The notes: generated by a model from the letters alone, not told the origin. Shown: positions 17,599 to 27,155, counted from the first letter of the stretch. The stretch is 40,921 bases of DNA from Patescibacteria group bacterium (GCA_019752815.1 JAIELQ010000007.1:1-40921); one strand, 5' to 3'. Numbers and translations: made by a program.

Positions 17599-18876
17599 AT
17601 GTTAGATATCAAATTTATCCGGGAGAATTTGGAGATTGTAAAGTTGGCGGCAACCAAAAAGAAAATAAAAGTTGATCTTGATCGACTCGTGACCGTTGAT
17701 GATGCGCGCAAAGCGGTGATGACGGAACTGGAAACCAAAAAAGCCGAACAAAACCGTGTGTCCGCTGATGTGGCAACTGCTACTCCCGAAGTCCGTACCC
17801 AGCTGATTCAAGAGATGCAGACTCTCAAAGCATCTATTCAGGCCGACGAAGAAAAACTAAAACCCCTGATGGATGAGTGGAAGGGATTAATGCTTCAGGT
17901 GCCAAATATTCCTGATATGTCAGTACCCGACGGTGACAGTGATGCTGACAACCTGGAGATTAAAGTCTGGAACCCTGATGGAGCTACAGAAGCGCCGGCT
18001 CCAAAACCATTCCCCATGAAAGATCATGTGGAACTGATGACTGCACTCAAAATGGTTGATTTTGAACGGGGAGTAAAAGTACACGGATTTCGCGGGTACT
18101 TTCTCACTGGTGACGGAGCGCGGTTGTCATGGGCGATTTGGAATTACGCGAACGATTTTTTTGGTCAAAAAGGCTTTGAACAATTGCTTGGGCCAACGAT
18201 TGTGCGTAAAAGTAACCTCTACGGTACAGGGCATTTACCGAACGATGCCGAAGATTTGTATTTCACCCAAGATGATGATGTATTGATTGGTACGAGTGAG
18301 GTTTCTACTATGGGCTTTTATGCTGATGAGGTTTTAGATAAAGCTGTATTTCCAATTAAACACCTGGCGTTTTCGCCGTGTTACCGACGCGAAGCCGGCA
18401 GTCACGGTAAAGATACAAGAGGGCTCATTCGGGTGCACGAATTCTTTAAAGTCGAACAAGTTGTGTTGTGTGAAGCTTCACACGAAGAGAGTGTTCGTCT
18501 GCACGAAGAGATTAATCGCAATACCGAGGAATTTATTGAGTCACTGGGAATTCCGTACCATACTGTCTTAAACTGTGGTGGTGATATTGGACAGGGGCAG
18601 GTTAAAAAATACGATATCGAACTCTGGGTGCCAGGCGAAAAGACCTATCGCGAAATTAGTTCCGCTTCATACTTCCATGATTTTCAAACTCGTCGTTTTA
18701 ACATTCGCTACAAAGACGAGAGCGGTGTGATGCGCTACGCCCACTCACTGAACTGTACTGCCATTCCGACGCCACGAATTTTAGTTTCACTGGTTGAAAA
18801 CTTCCAACAAGCTGATGGTACGATTGTGATTCCGCCGGTATTGCAGACTTACTTTGGTAAAGCAAAAATTGGCTAG
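17599..18876 (+). CDS. serS: Seryl-tRNA synthetase
   Basis: MLDIKFIRENLEIVKLAATKKK; CYRREAGSHGKDTRGLIRVHEFFKVEQV; SLNCTAIPTPRILVSLVENFQ. Confidence 0.97.
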   Translation: MLDIKFIRENLEIVKLAATKKKIKVDLDRLVTVDDARKAVMTELETKKAEQNRVSADVATATPEVRTQLIQEMQTLKASIQADEEKLKPLMDEWKGLMLQVPNIPDMSVPDGDSDADNLEIKVWNPDGATEAPAPKPFPMKDHVELMTALKMVDFERGVKVHGFRGYFLTGDGARLSWAIWNYANDFFGQKGFEQLLGPTIVRKSNLYGTGHLPNDAEDLYFTQDDDVLIGTSEVSTMGFYADEVLDKAVFPIKHLAFSPCYRREAGSHGKDTRGLIRVHEFFKVEQVVLCEASHEESVRLHEEINRNTEEFIESLGIPYHTVLNCGGDIGQGQVKKYDIELWVPGEKTYREISSASYFHDFQTRRFNIRYKDESGVMRYAHSLNCTAIPTPRILVSLVENFQQADGTIVIPPVLQTYFGKAKIG

Positions 18877-18965
18877 TCGACAACCAAAATTCCGTCGGAG
18901 CCTTTGTTGCTCAATCGTGTATACATTCGCCGTATAAAAATACGTCTCATGTCTACACTCAATCG

Positions 18966-18987
18966 CGTCGCGGCTGCGACGTTTTTT
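18966..18987 (+). terminator. Rho-independent terminator
   Basis: cgtcgcggctgcgacgtttttt. Confidence 0.75.
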
Positions 18988-19054
18988 GATTGTCTTATGT
19001 ACACAAAGCATATTTACGATTCATGAAACTGTTGGATGTGATAGCATAGGGGAA

Positions 19055-20029
19055 ATGTTTAAAAAGACCAGTGCAGTACGTAATAAGGGTAAGATAAAAC
19101 GACGGGTCATTGATCCGAGTAAAATCATGCTGCTCAAACAGCTGGGGATTGGAGCGGCTATCTTTTCTCTGCTGGGGCTGATTGTAGCTGGACTGTGGTA
19201 CGGCACGCGGGTGAACTTCCTGACAATTTCCGATATTACCGTTGTAGGAGGAGAAACAATTCCACACGAGGTGGTTAAAAAAATCACTACCGAAACTCTG
19301 CAAGGTACGTACATTGGTATTATTCCGCGGCAGTTTGCCTGGTCGTACCCTCACGAAGAAATAATCAAAAATATTTCTCAAATTCCGCGAATGAAAGATC
19401 CGCAGGTACAGCGTGAAAATGGGCGCACACTAACAATTACTTTTTCTGAATATGAACCATACGCGTTATGGTGTGCGGAACGGGGTAGTGAAGACTGTCT
19501 GTTTGTTGATAAAACGGGCTATGCGTTTGGAGCCGCTCCTAAATTATCAGGCGGAGCATTTTTGCGGTACCGTACGCTTGGGCGCGATATGCAGATTGGT
19601 ACAGTGATGGCCGAGCGACGTGATATAGATACGATGGAGCAGTTTGTAAAATTAGTGGAAGATAATTTGCAATTTTCAATTACCCAAATTGAAACTGATA
19701 CAGCCGGAGACGTGTTTTATATTTTGGCGGGCGGCGGTGAGTTTAAAGCTACCTTGCGAGATGATGCGGAGACAGTGTTCGATAATTTACGTGCCATTTT
19801 GGCCTCTGAGGAATTTAAAGATGTTAAACCAGGTAATTTCCAATACATTGATTTGCGGTTCGGTAATAAAATTTTTGTAAATGAAGAAGTTGGTGGGGTA
19901 GGTAGTAGTACTGCTACCACCACCGCAACTGATGCAGAGTCACCCAATAGTAATGAGCAAGAAATTCAACCTCCCGCTGAAACACCAGTTCTACCATCAA
20001 GGCCGCCTGAAGAAGAATTGCCAGTATAA
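19055..20029 (+). CDS. FtsQ/DivIB-like POTRA-domain membrane protein
   Basis: N-terminal TM segment then VNFLTISDITVVGGETIPHEVVKKI...; position and layout resemble FtsQ. Confidence 0.65.
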   Translation: MFKKTSAVRNKGKIKRRVIDPSKIMLLKQLGIGAAIFSLLGLIVAGLWYGTRVNFLTISDITVVGGETIPHEVVKKITTETLQGTYIGIIPRQFAWSYPHEEIIKNISQIPRMKDPQVQRENGRTLTITFSEYEPYALWCAERGSEDCLFVDKTGYAFGAAPKLSGGAFLRYRTLGRDMQIGTVMAERRDIDTMEQFVKLVEDNLQFSITQIETDTAGDVFYILAGGGEFKATLRDDAETVFDNLRAILASEEFKDVKPGNFQYIDLRFGNKIFVNEEVGGVGSSTATTTATDAESPNSNEQEIQPPAETPVLPSRPPEEELPV

Positions 20030-20034
20030 AATTA

Positions 20035-20055
20035 AGAGCCCCGGAGGGCTCTTTT
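20035..20055 (+). terminator. Rho-independent terminator
   Basis: agagccccggagggctctttt. Confidence 0.75.
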
Positions 20056-20068
20056 GAGTAATGTCATC

Positions 20069-20299
20069 TCACCACTTAACTACCTGGTCTATCCATGAGG
20101 GTTTTATCCAGATGATGATTGTTATAAACAAGATCATGGAAACACTCTGACATTTAGCCAGAAATAATATTAATCGGTTCCCGGCCTCAGACGGTCCAAG
20201 AAATAGTTCCGATACATGTAACAAAAAGAGCAAAAAAGCAGCACCCACAAAATACGTTAATGCAGCCCAAAAAATGATTTTTTTGAAGTGTTCAAGCAT
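20069..20299 (-). CDS. Small two-TM hypothetical protein
   Basis: MLEHFKKIIFWAALTYFVGAAFLLFLLHVSELF... Confidence 0.5.
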   Translation of the reverse strand: MLEHFKKIIFWAALTYFVGAAFLLFLLHVSELFLGPSEAGNRLILFLAKCQSVSMILFITIIIWIKPSWIDQVVKW

Positions 20300-20303
20300 C
20301 AGT

Positions 20304-20636
20304 TTACCCTTTCATGTTTTGTTGGTGGCTCATGTTGTCGTACTGAGTGGGTATGCACCAGAGCGGTTGTTCCATTTCCGCCCGTACATATGACCATTTG
20401 GTCTGCAGTCGATTTTCAAACAGTTGAATATCCGCTGCAGTTGCAGTGGCAGCATGCTGAATCCCCACGAGGTAAATCGGGTTTTCGATATCGGTATCGA
20501 TATCGGGCGGGTACTTCTGCACTTCATCTGACCGCAATTCACGAAACGAGATGTTCATCGGTCGTGGCACCGGTTCGAGACAGTGCAGGATTTCTTCCCA
20601 CATACGACGAGGAGCAATTACCGTAAACTTGGACAT
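20304..20636 (-). CDS. Hypothetical protein
   Basis: MSKFTVIAPRRMWEEILHCLEPVPRP...; start chosen at 20636. Confidence 0.5.
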   Translation of the reverse strand: MSKFTVIAPRRMWEEILHCLEPVPRPMNISFRELRSDEVQKYPPDIDTDIENPIYLVGIQHAATATAADIQLFENRLQTKWSYVRAEMEQPLWCIPTQYDNMSHQQNMKG

Positions 20637-20689
20637 TTGCGTCTGACCCTTCTTGCAATTACCGTTTCTTCTTGTAGAGTACAACTGAT

Positions 20690-21784
20690 ATGAATTTCTG
20701 GCAACAACTACCAACACAATTTTTAACCGTCGCCCCGATGGCGGATGTGACTGACGCGGCTTTTAGACGAATGATTGCTAAATACTCTCGGCACCAAAAA
20801 CCAGATGGAACTATGGCTCACGCTGACGTCATGTGGACGGAATTTGTGGCGGCTGATGGATTGGTGCGTGCAACTCCGGAGGGAAAAAAGAAACTGATGG
20901 CTGATTTAATCTATCACGAGGAAGAGCGTCCGATCGTGGCACAACTATTCACGCGCAACCCCGAACATATGGAGTATGCCGCTTCGTTGTGTCTGGAATT
21001 GGGGTTTGATGGGGTGGATATAAATATGGGTTGCCCGGCGGGCGCAATTATTGATCAAGGTTGTGGAGCAGCGATGATAAAGACGCCTGACTTAGCCGTT
21101 GAGGTGATTCGTGCTGCCAAACGGGGAGCCCAGAGTGATAATGGGGGAATTCCCGTATCAGTGAAAACTCGTCTCGGGTACCATCAGGATCAGCTTGAGG
21201 AGTGGATACCGGTACTGCTGCGTGAGAATTTGGCGGCCCTAACCATCCATGCTCGTACCCGCAAAGACATGAGTAAGGTACCCGCCCGCTGGGAGCGTAT
21301 TGCGCGCGTAGTAGAACTACGTAACGAACTAGCGCCATCTACAAAAATTATTGGCAACGGGGATGTGCTATCACGTGCCGATGGCTACGCCAAAATAGCT
21401 GAGAGCGGGTGTGATGGAGCAATGGTCGGACGCGCCTTATTTGGGAACCCTTGGTTTTTCCATCCTACACAATCACTTCCGCTTCGGTTTAAAACATTAC
21501 CAACGCACGGTGTAGCACTTGAAGATATTTCAGCGAGCGACATGAGTGATACAACCGTCGAGTACGTACCGATTGCAGAACGATTGCGAGTCATGGTTGA
21601 GCACAGTTTTTTGTTCTGTGAGCTTTTGCCGCATAAAAATTTCTCAGTGATGAAAAAACACTACAAAGCGTACGTTAACGGTTTCCCGGGAGCGGTCCCG
21701 CTACGGATTAAACTAATGGAGCAGGATACACCAGAATCCGTTGAGGCTGTTGTCCACGCATTTTTGCAATCACATCCCTCATAG
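20690..21784 (+). CDS. tRNA-dihydrouridine synthase
   Basis: TVAPMADVTDAAFRRMI; FDGVDINMGCPAGAIIDQGCGAAMI; LTIHARTRKDMS; GNGDVLSRADGYAKIAESGCDGAMVGRALFGNPW. Confidence 0.95.
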   Translation: MNFWQQLPTQFLTVAPMADVTDAAFRRMIAKYSRHQKPDGTMAHADVMWTEFVAADGLVRATPEGKKKLMADLIYHEEERPIVAQLFTRNPEHMEYAASLCLELGFDGVDINMGCPAGAIIDQGCGAAMIKTPDLAVEVIRAAKRGAQSDNGGIPVSVKTRLGYHQDQLEEWIPVLLRENLAALTIHARTRKDMSKVPARWERIARVVELRNELAPSTKIIGNGDVLSRADGYAKIAESGCDGAMVGRALFGNPWFFHPTQSLPLRFKTLPTHGVALEDISASDMSDTTVEYVPIAERLRVMVEHSFLFCELLPHKNFSVMKKHYKAYVNGFPGAVPLRIKLMEQDTPESVEAVVHAFLQSHPS

Positions 21785-21802
21785 CACGGTATAATAAGTT
21801 GG

Positions 21803-22111
21803 ATGACCGAAATTTTGCAGGCAAATATCTTCTTTTTCATTGCGAGCTTCGCCACGATAGTATTTTCTATTATGGCCTGTATTGCAATGTATCTCATTAT
21901 TAAAATCCTGATTTCAATTCGTGCTATTTTAGCTCGGATAGAAGCCGGTAGTGATTTGATAGCTGATGATATTCTGGCAGCTCGTGCCTTTGTCACGAGT
22001 GGAGGCTTAATTTCACATCTGATTGGTTTTGTTGCGGGAGCTTTTGGCACACGCACGAAAGCGAGTAGAAAACGTAAAAATAAAGAACTTGTTATTACCG
22101 ATAAAGAATAA
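21803..22111 (+). CDS. Small membrane protein
   Basis: N-terminal hydrophobic segments, basic C-terminus. Confidence 0.55.
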   Translation: MTEILQANIFFFIASFATIVFSIMACIAMYLIIKILISIRAILARIEAGSDLIADDILAARAFVTSGGLISHLIGFVAGAFGTRTKASRKRKNKELVITDKE

Positions 22112-22134
22112 TTTTTAAATAAATAATCAACTGT

Positions 22135-22599
22135 ATGGCAACTAAAAAAACAACTCCTAAACAAGAAGCGTTATCAGATACTCAAAAAATCGGAATCGGT
22201 GTTGGCCTTACCGCAGCAGCGGTGGCAGCTGCTGGTACGTTTTTCCTCTACGGAAGCAAAGGTGCAAGTAAAAATCGTAAGGTAGTAAAAAGTTGGGCTC
22301 TGAAGGCAAAGGCTGAAGTGCTTGAACGACTTGAGCAAGCGAAACACATGTCTCAAGAAGAGTACGAACAAGTAATTGATTCAGTGATTGGTGTGTATGG
22401 CGAAATGAAGCAAGCGTCAAAAGGAGATATGGCCGGTTTCAAAAAAGAAATGAAGGAATACTGGAATAAAATTGAAAAGACCGCTGCTCCAAAGAAAAAA
22501 GCCGTTAAGAAGGCAGTAACAAAGGCCGCACCAGTTGCCAAGAAGGCAGTTGCTAAGAAAGTAGCTGAAGTAAAGAAAGCGGTAAAGAAAGCGGCGTAA
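22135..22599 (+). CDS. TM-containing protein with histone-H1-like Lys/Ala-rich C-terminus
   Basis: IGVGLTAAAVAAAGTFFLYG, then AAPKKKAVKKAVTKAAPVAKKAVAKKVAEVKKAVKKAA. Confidence 0.7.
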   Translation: MATKKTTPKQEALSDTQKIGIGVGLTAAAVAAAGTFFLYGSKGASKNRKVVKSWALKAKAEVLERLEQAKHMSQEEYEQVIDSVIGVYGEMKQASKGDMAGFKKEMKEYWNKIEKTAAPKKKAVKKAVTKAAPVAKKAVAKKVAEVKKAVKKAA

Positions 22600-22612
22600 C
22601 TTTGAATGACAT

Positions 22613-22647
22613 AAAAACAACCGGGTGCACCGCACCCGGTTGTTTTT
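22613..22647 (+). terminator. Rho-independent terminator
   Basis: aaaaacaaccgggtgcaccgcacccggttgttttt. Confidence 0.9.
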
Positions 22648-22686
22648 ATATCAGAGGGGGATGTACCGCAATGGTATGATTATCTG

Positions 22687-23544
22687 ATGCGACGGAAAAC
22701 CCCACGGTATTTGCTGCCGGCTATCGTTGTGTTTGCGATGGTGTATTCGGTGTCTGTGTATGTAGCTCAACAAATAGAATCACTGGCGACAGTGGTGCTT
22801 GCTCCTATGTTACGACCAGTTACAGAAGTGCCGGTTATTTCCGCACCACAATTTCTGATATTTGACATGAATACGGGCGCAGTCATTGTCGAGCAGAACG
22901 CTGATACGATAGTGCCGATAGCGTCAGTGACAAAACTATTCGCAGCAGCTACTGCGCTCGAGAATTATGATATGCAAGCCACCACATCAGTTGCGTGGTC
23001 TGATTTAGCTGGGGATGGGGGAGCGGGTAAATTATCATTTGGTCAGACCTATACCTACCGAGATTTACTGTTCCCGCTATTAATTGAGTCTTCAAACGAT
23101 GCGGCCGAAGTGTTGGCCCGCGTCACGGATAATAATTTGGTGCGTGATATGAATAGCTGGGCCAGTACGACCGGAGCAACCAACACAACATTTACGGACG
23201 TTTCTGGGTTTAATGATGGGAATGTATCAACGGCTGCAGACATTAAACTACTGCTCACGGACACATTCTCCAACCGTCACCATATTTTTGACATCACGAC
23301 CTTGGCCCAATATATCGGTCCCTATACCGGTTGGCTTAATAACAATCCAGTGGCCGGGGAGCTGGGCTACCGTGGTGGGAAAAATGGATATACCGTTGCT
23401 GCCAACCGGACATTGGCTGCCGTATTTGACGAGACGATTGGGGGACACACCTATACCCTTGGGTATGTTATTTTAGGTAGTGAAAATATCAAAACAGATT
23501 TTGAAACCTTGCGTCAATTTATCAACAATTCTGCAACCAATTAG
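22687..23544 (+). CDS. D-alanyl-D-alanine carboxypeptidase-like (S11 family)
   Basis: IVPIASVTKLFAAATAL (SxxK), LLIESSNDAAEVLA (SxN), GYRGGKNGYTVAA at the KTG position. Confidence 0.88.
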   Translation: MRRKTPRYLLPAIVVFAMVYSVSVYVAQQIESLATVVLAPMLRPVTEVPVISAPQFLIFDMNTGAVIVEQNADTIVPIASVTKLFAAATALENYDMQATTSVAWSDLAGDGGAGKLSFGQTYTYRDLLFPLLIESSNDAAEVLARVTDNNLVRDMNSWASTTGATNTTFTDVSGFNDGNVSTAADIKLLLTDTFSNRHHIFDITTLAQYIGPYTGWLNNNPVAGELGYRGGKNGYTVAANRTLAAVFDETIGGHTYTLGYVILGSENIKTDFETLRQFINNSATN

Positions 23545-23565
23545 TAATCTGGTATACTGTGAATT

Positions 23566-24606
23566 ATGTCTGACAATGTCGCTTTATATCGTAAGTACCG
23601 ACCGACTAATTTTGATGAAGTTCGTGACCAAGATCACATCGTATCGGTCCTCAAAGGGGCAATTGCCAAACAATCTATTCCGCACGGGATTTTATTCTCC
23701 GGATCTCGTGGTACGGGTAAAACTACCCTAGCGCGCATTTTCGCCACCGCACTTGGTACCAGTAGTATCGATATCTATGAAATGGATGCCGCCAGTAACC
23801 GCGGTATTGATGACATTCGCGAACTACGTGAAGCCGTACACACCGTGCCGTACGAATCAAAATACAAAGTGTACATCATCGATGAAGTGCATATGCTCAC
23901 CAAAGAAGCGTTTAACGCGCTCTTGAAAACCCTTGAGGAACCACCAGCTCATGTACTGTTCATTCTGGCAACGACCGAGGAGGAAAAACTACCGGACACC
24001 ATCATGTCTAGGCTGCAGGTATTCAGGCTCCGTGCTCCGTCTCGAACGGTACTTGCCAGTACTGTCACTGATGTTGCAAAAAGTGAGGGCTTCACATTAT
24101 CACCGGACGCTGCAGATTTAATTGCCGTGGCCGCAGATGGATCGTTCCGCGATGCCTTGGGGATTACCCAAAAGGTCATTATGGCCTCGGGGGATGTGAT
24201 CGGCAGTAGTGATGAAGTCGCCGCCATCATCGGCGCACCAAAAATAGCGATTATCGAGTCACTGCTTATGGCGCTCCACGAAAAAAATACTGACCAGGCA
24301 CTTGAAGCCGTGGCTGCGGCGGTGAGCACTCATGTTGATATGAAAATATTTGTGCGGATGGTTCTTGAACACGTACGGGCAGTGATGTTATTGCGTAACC
24401 GACCGAGTAATGCTGACGCTATTCTCGGTTCATTTAGCGAGGGGATGCGCGCCACATTGACCGCACTTGCCGGTGCAACCACCACTCTTTTGAACTCCCA
24501 TTTGCTGCTTAAGCTCCTTGCTGTCTCAGACCAAACCAGTCGTTCACCCCTGCCACAGTTACCACTTGAGATTATGATTGTTGAGGTAACTACCACCGCT
24601 GTTTAG
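23566..24606 (+). CDS. dnaX: DNA polymerase III gamma/tau-like subunit, short, no zinc module
   Basis: VALYRKYRPTNFDEVRDQDHIVSVL; FSGSRGTGKTTLARIFA; EMDAASNRGIDDIRELREAV; VYIIDEVHMLTKEAFNALLKTLEEPP. Confidence 0.95.
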   Translation: MSDNVALYRKYRPTNFDEVRDQDHIVSVLKGAIAKQSIPHGILFSGSRGTGKTTLARIFATALGTSSIDIYEMDAASNRGIDDIRELREAVHTVPYESKYKVYIIDEVHMLTKEAFNALLKTLEEPPAHVLFILATTEEEKLPDTIMSRLQVFRLRAPSRTVLASTVTDVAKSEGFTLSPDAADLIAVAADGSFRDALGITQKVIMASGDVIGSSDEVAAIIGAPKIAIIESLLMALHEKNTDQALEAVAAAVSTHVDMKIFVRMVLEHVRAVMLLRNRPSNADAILGSFSEGMRATLTALAGATTTLLNSHLLLKLLAVSDQTSRSPLPQLPLEIMIVEVTTTAV

Positions 24607-24607
24607 T

Positions 24608-25243
24608 ATGAAAAGAGTATACTTTGTACGACATGGTGAAACTGCAAGTAATGTGAATCGTTCCTGGCAAGACCCCACAGAGATTTTAAATGAGAAAGGG
24701 CAAGAACAAGTTACTGTTGTAGCTAAACGAATCAAATCACTTACCTTTGATAAAATGATCGTCAGTACTCTTCCGAGGGCTGTCCAAACAGCCGAAGCTA
24801 TTGTGTTGGAAAACAACATGAAGTATGAGTTGTCTGATCTGTTTAGAGAGATTAAACCCCCTACGAGTTTAATTGGAGCGGTTCATACCGACGATGAAGA
24901 ATCGTTAATGAATAAATTTAAAATCGCTCGAGCAGAATTTGCTGATGATGAGGCGTGGCGTTTTGAAGACGAAGAAAACGGTACCGATTTTTTAAATCGA
25001 ATTAAAAAATCGTTACAATATTTACGAGATTTACCAGAAGAAAACATTCTAGTTGTTACTCATGGTGGCTACTTAAGATGTTGTCTCGGATTAGTGATAA
25101 CAGCAGGAGATTGTACTGCTCGGGATATGTACAAATTTACCACTACAGCAAAAATGACTAATGCTGGTATAACAGTTATAGAATGGAATGATTCAAACTG
25201 GGTGCTTAATACGTGGAATGATCAGGCGCACTTTGCGGAATAG
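24608..25243 (+). CDS. Histidine phosphatase (phosphoglycerate mutase-like)
   Basis: VYFVRHGETASNVN...; ILVVTHGGYLR. Confidence 0.9.
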   Translation: MKRVYFVRHGETASNVNRSWQDPTEILNEKGQEQVTVVAKRIKSLTFDKMIVSTLPRAVQTAEAIVLENNMKYELSDLFREIKPPTSLIGAVHTDDEESLMNKFKIARAEFADDEAWRFEDEENGTDFLNRIKKSLQYLRDLPEENILVVTHGGYLRCCLGLVITAGDCTARDMYKFTTTAKMTNAGITVIEWNDSNWVLNTWNDQAHFAE

Positions 25244-25246
25244 TAT

Positions 25247-25864
25247 ATGGAGGTATATCTTGTGAGACATGGGCGGACTGATGGCAATGTAGCGCATCGA
25301 CACCAGCATCCGGAAACAAAATTAAACGAACGGGGAACTGCGCAAGCCAAAGCAGCGGCAGAAATTATTGCTACCAAAAATCCAACTCATTTAATTGTGA
25401 GTACCAACCTGCGGGCGGTACAGAGCGGTGCTTTTATTGCTGATGCGACCGGTTTAGTTCCTGAAACCTATTCACCATTTGAGGAGCTTCATCAACCGAA
25501 ATCATTAATCGGAGAGCGACTTACTGGACTGCGGGCGATAGGGTATATGGTTAAATGGTTTTTAGGTTTTAAATCTGCTTCTATGCACGATGGTGAATCA
25601 TATGCTGATTTTGTCTCGCGTCTGAAGCGTGCCAGACATCATCTTGAAAAGTTGCCCGAAGATTCAGTGGTAGTAATTGTCTCTCACTCGGTCTTTATCA
25701 ACTTCTTTACCGAACACATGATTCGTCCTAAACGGATGGGTCCCATTCGAGCAGCTGTACTGTTCTTCAAAATCCTCAAAATGCGCAACAGCAGTATCAC
25801 TCACGCCCGCTACCAAAAGCCACAAAACACAAAGAATACCGGCTGGAAGTTGTTGCGGGTTTAA
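25247..25864 (+). CDS. Histidine phosphatase (phosphoglycerate mutase-like), second copy
   Basis: VYLVRHGRTDGNVAHRHQHPETKLNERGTAQA; VVIVSHSVFINFF. Confidence 0.9.
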   Translation: MEVYLVRHGRTDGNVAHRHQHPETKLNERGTAQAKAAAEIIATKNPTHLIVSTNLRAVQSGAFIADATGLVPETYSPFEELHQPKSLIGERLTGLRAIGYMVKWFLGFKSASMHDGESYADFVSRLKRARHHLEKLPEDSVVVIVSHSVFINFFTEHMIRPKRMGPIRAAVLFFKILKMRNSSITHARYQKPQNTKNTGWKLLRV

Positions 25865-25913
25865 TACCATCTAATGATAGTAACTACATATCTGGAAGTG
25901 ATAAAATGAGAGA

Positions 25914-26591
25914 ATGAAAACAGGTAGGGTTCAAGAAACAAGTTCAAAAGAAAAAATTGCTGCTACAATGCGCATGCGTGGTATAGATAACTTTGCTAAC
26001 TATCGTGCAGATATATTAGCAAAAAGACCAGAATCATATTTTGTAATTTGTGAGTCTGCAAAACTCGCAGAATTATTGGGCGTGGTTTTAGGTGATGGCT
26101 ACATTGGTGCACATGCTCGCACAGAAGTCTTGCGAATTGCTTGTAACTATAATAATCCTGGTTTTATTAAGAGATATAGTACTTTGGTTGAAACAGTATT
26201 TGATAAGCAGCCTTCTGTAAAAAAGCGACGTACTTCAAATTGTGTAGATATCGTTATTTATCAAAAGGGAATCGCCGCACGACTCGGACTCGAGACGGGT
26301 ACCAAGACTCACAGACCCTTTATTTTACCTGAATGGATAAAATCAAATCAAGAATACCAAATTAGTTTCTTAAGAGGTCTTTTTGAGACAGATGGATGTC
26401 ACGCTACACATTTGCCAACTTATACTTACAAGTTCATATTTTCAAACGTGAATCAAAGTTTACTGGACACGGTTTTTATGTTACTTTGTGGTCTCGGATT
26501 TAATCCAATAAAAACCGATAAAACCATTCAACTTTCAAGAAAAGCTGAAGTTGAAAGGGCGGTAAAGTTGATTAAGTTCAGACAATACTAA
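25914..26591 (+). CDS. LAGLIDADG-type homing endonuclease-like protein (two motifs)
   Basis: LAELLGVVLGDGYIG and ISFLRGLFETDGCHA. Confidence 0.85.
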   Translation: MKTGRVQETSSKEKIAATMRMRGIDNFANYRADILAKRPESYFVICESAKLAELLGVVLGDGYIGAHARTEVLRIACNYNNPGFIKRYSTLVETVFDKQPSVKKRRTSNCVDIVIYQKGIAARLGLETGTKTHRPFILPEWIKSNQEYQISFLRGLFETDGCHATHLPTYTYKFIFSNVNQSLLDTVFMLLCGLGFNPIKTDKTIQLSRKAEVERAVKLIKFRQY

Positions 26592-26595
26592 TTAT

Positions 26596-26666
26596 TGCCG
26601 ATTCATCTAATGGTAGGATGCTTCCCTCTGGAGGAAGTCATTGGGGTTCGAGTCCCTGATCGGCAG
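26596..26666 (+). tRNA. tRNA-Gln (CTG)
   Basis: tgccgattcatctaatggtaggatgcttccctctggaggaagtcattggggttcgagtccctgatcggcag; anticodon loop CTCTGGA. Confidence 0.93.
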
Positions 26667-26712
26667 CTCTTAGCATAAATCACCCTTTAAAGGGTGATTT
26701 TGCTTTAGAGCT
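26666..26712 (+). terminator. Long stem-loop after tRNA-Gln
   Basis: agctct...aaatcaccctttaaagggtgatttt...agagct. Confidence 0.75.
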
Positions 26713-26826
26713 GCCAGATAGGGAGTGATTTAATATCACTCCCGTCAGGGACTCAAAGCCTGATTGAGCTAGATTATGAACAAAGTGATATAATCTAGCC
26801 AATTAGGATACTGGTCCTGTAAGGAC

Positions 26827-26844
26827 CGAGTCCCTGATCGGCAG
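26827..26844 (+). repeat. 18-bp direct duplication of the tRNA-Gln 3' end
   Basis: cgagtccctgatcggcag identical to 26649-26666. Confidence 0.9.
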
Positions 26845-26978
26845 CCAACTCGTGCGTAGCATGAAGAGCGTTAATGAAACGCTTATCTAATTTTGCATAG
26901 GCTTAGCAAAAGTCTCAAAAGCGTTATAATTATACTGAAACTTTCACACACAGTTACAAATAATAAATTAAGATAAAT

Positions 26979-27155
26979 ATGCTAATAGCAATCCTAGTAC
27001 TCAACGTTATTTTGTTAATATTAATTCTTGGTATTGGTAGCACACTTAATTCGCTTAACGACCGTGTTACTGAATTAACAATAAGTGTTGAGGGAACAAT
27101 GGAAAAACTTGATGAAGTATTTCCAGACCGAGAAATCACAGAAAATGATGTGTAG
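26979..27155 (+). CDS. Small membrane-anchored hypothetical protein (58 aa)
   Basis: MLIAILVLNVILLILILGIGSTLNSLNDRVTELTISVEGTMEKLDEVFPDREITENDV; below the ORF-track size cutoff. Confidence 0.55.
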   Translation: MLIAILVLNVILLILILGIGSTLNSLNDRVTELTISVEGTMEKLDEVFPDREITENDV

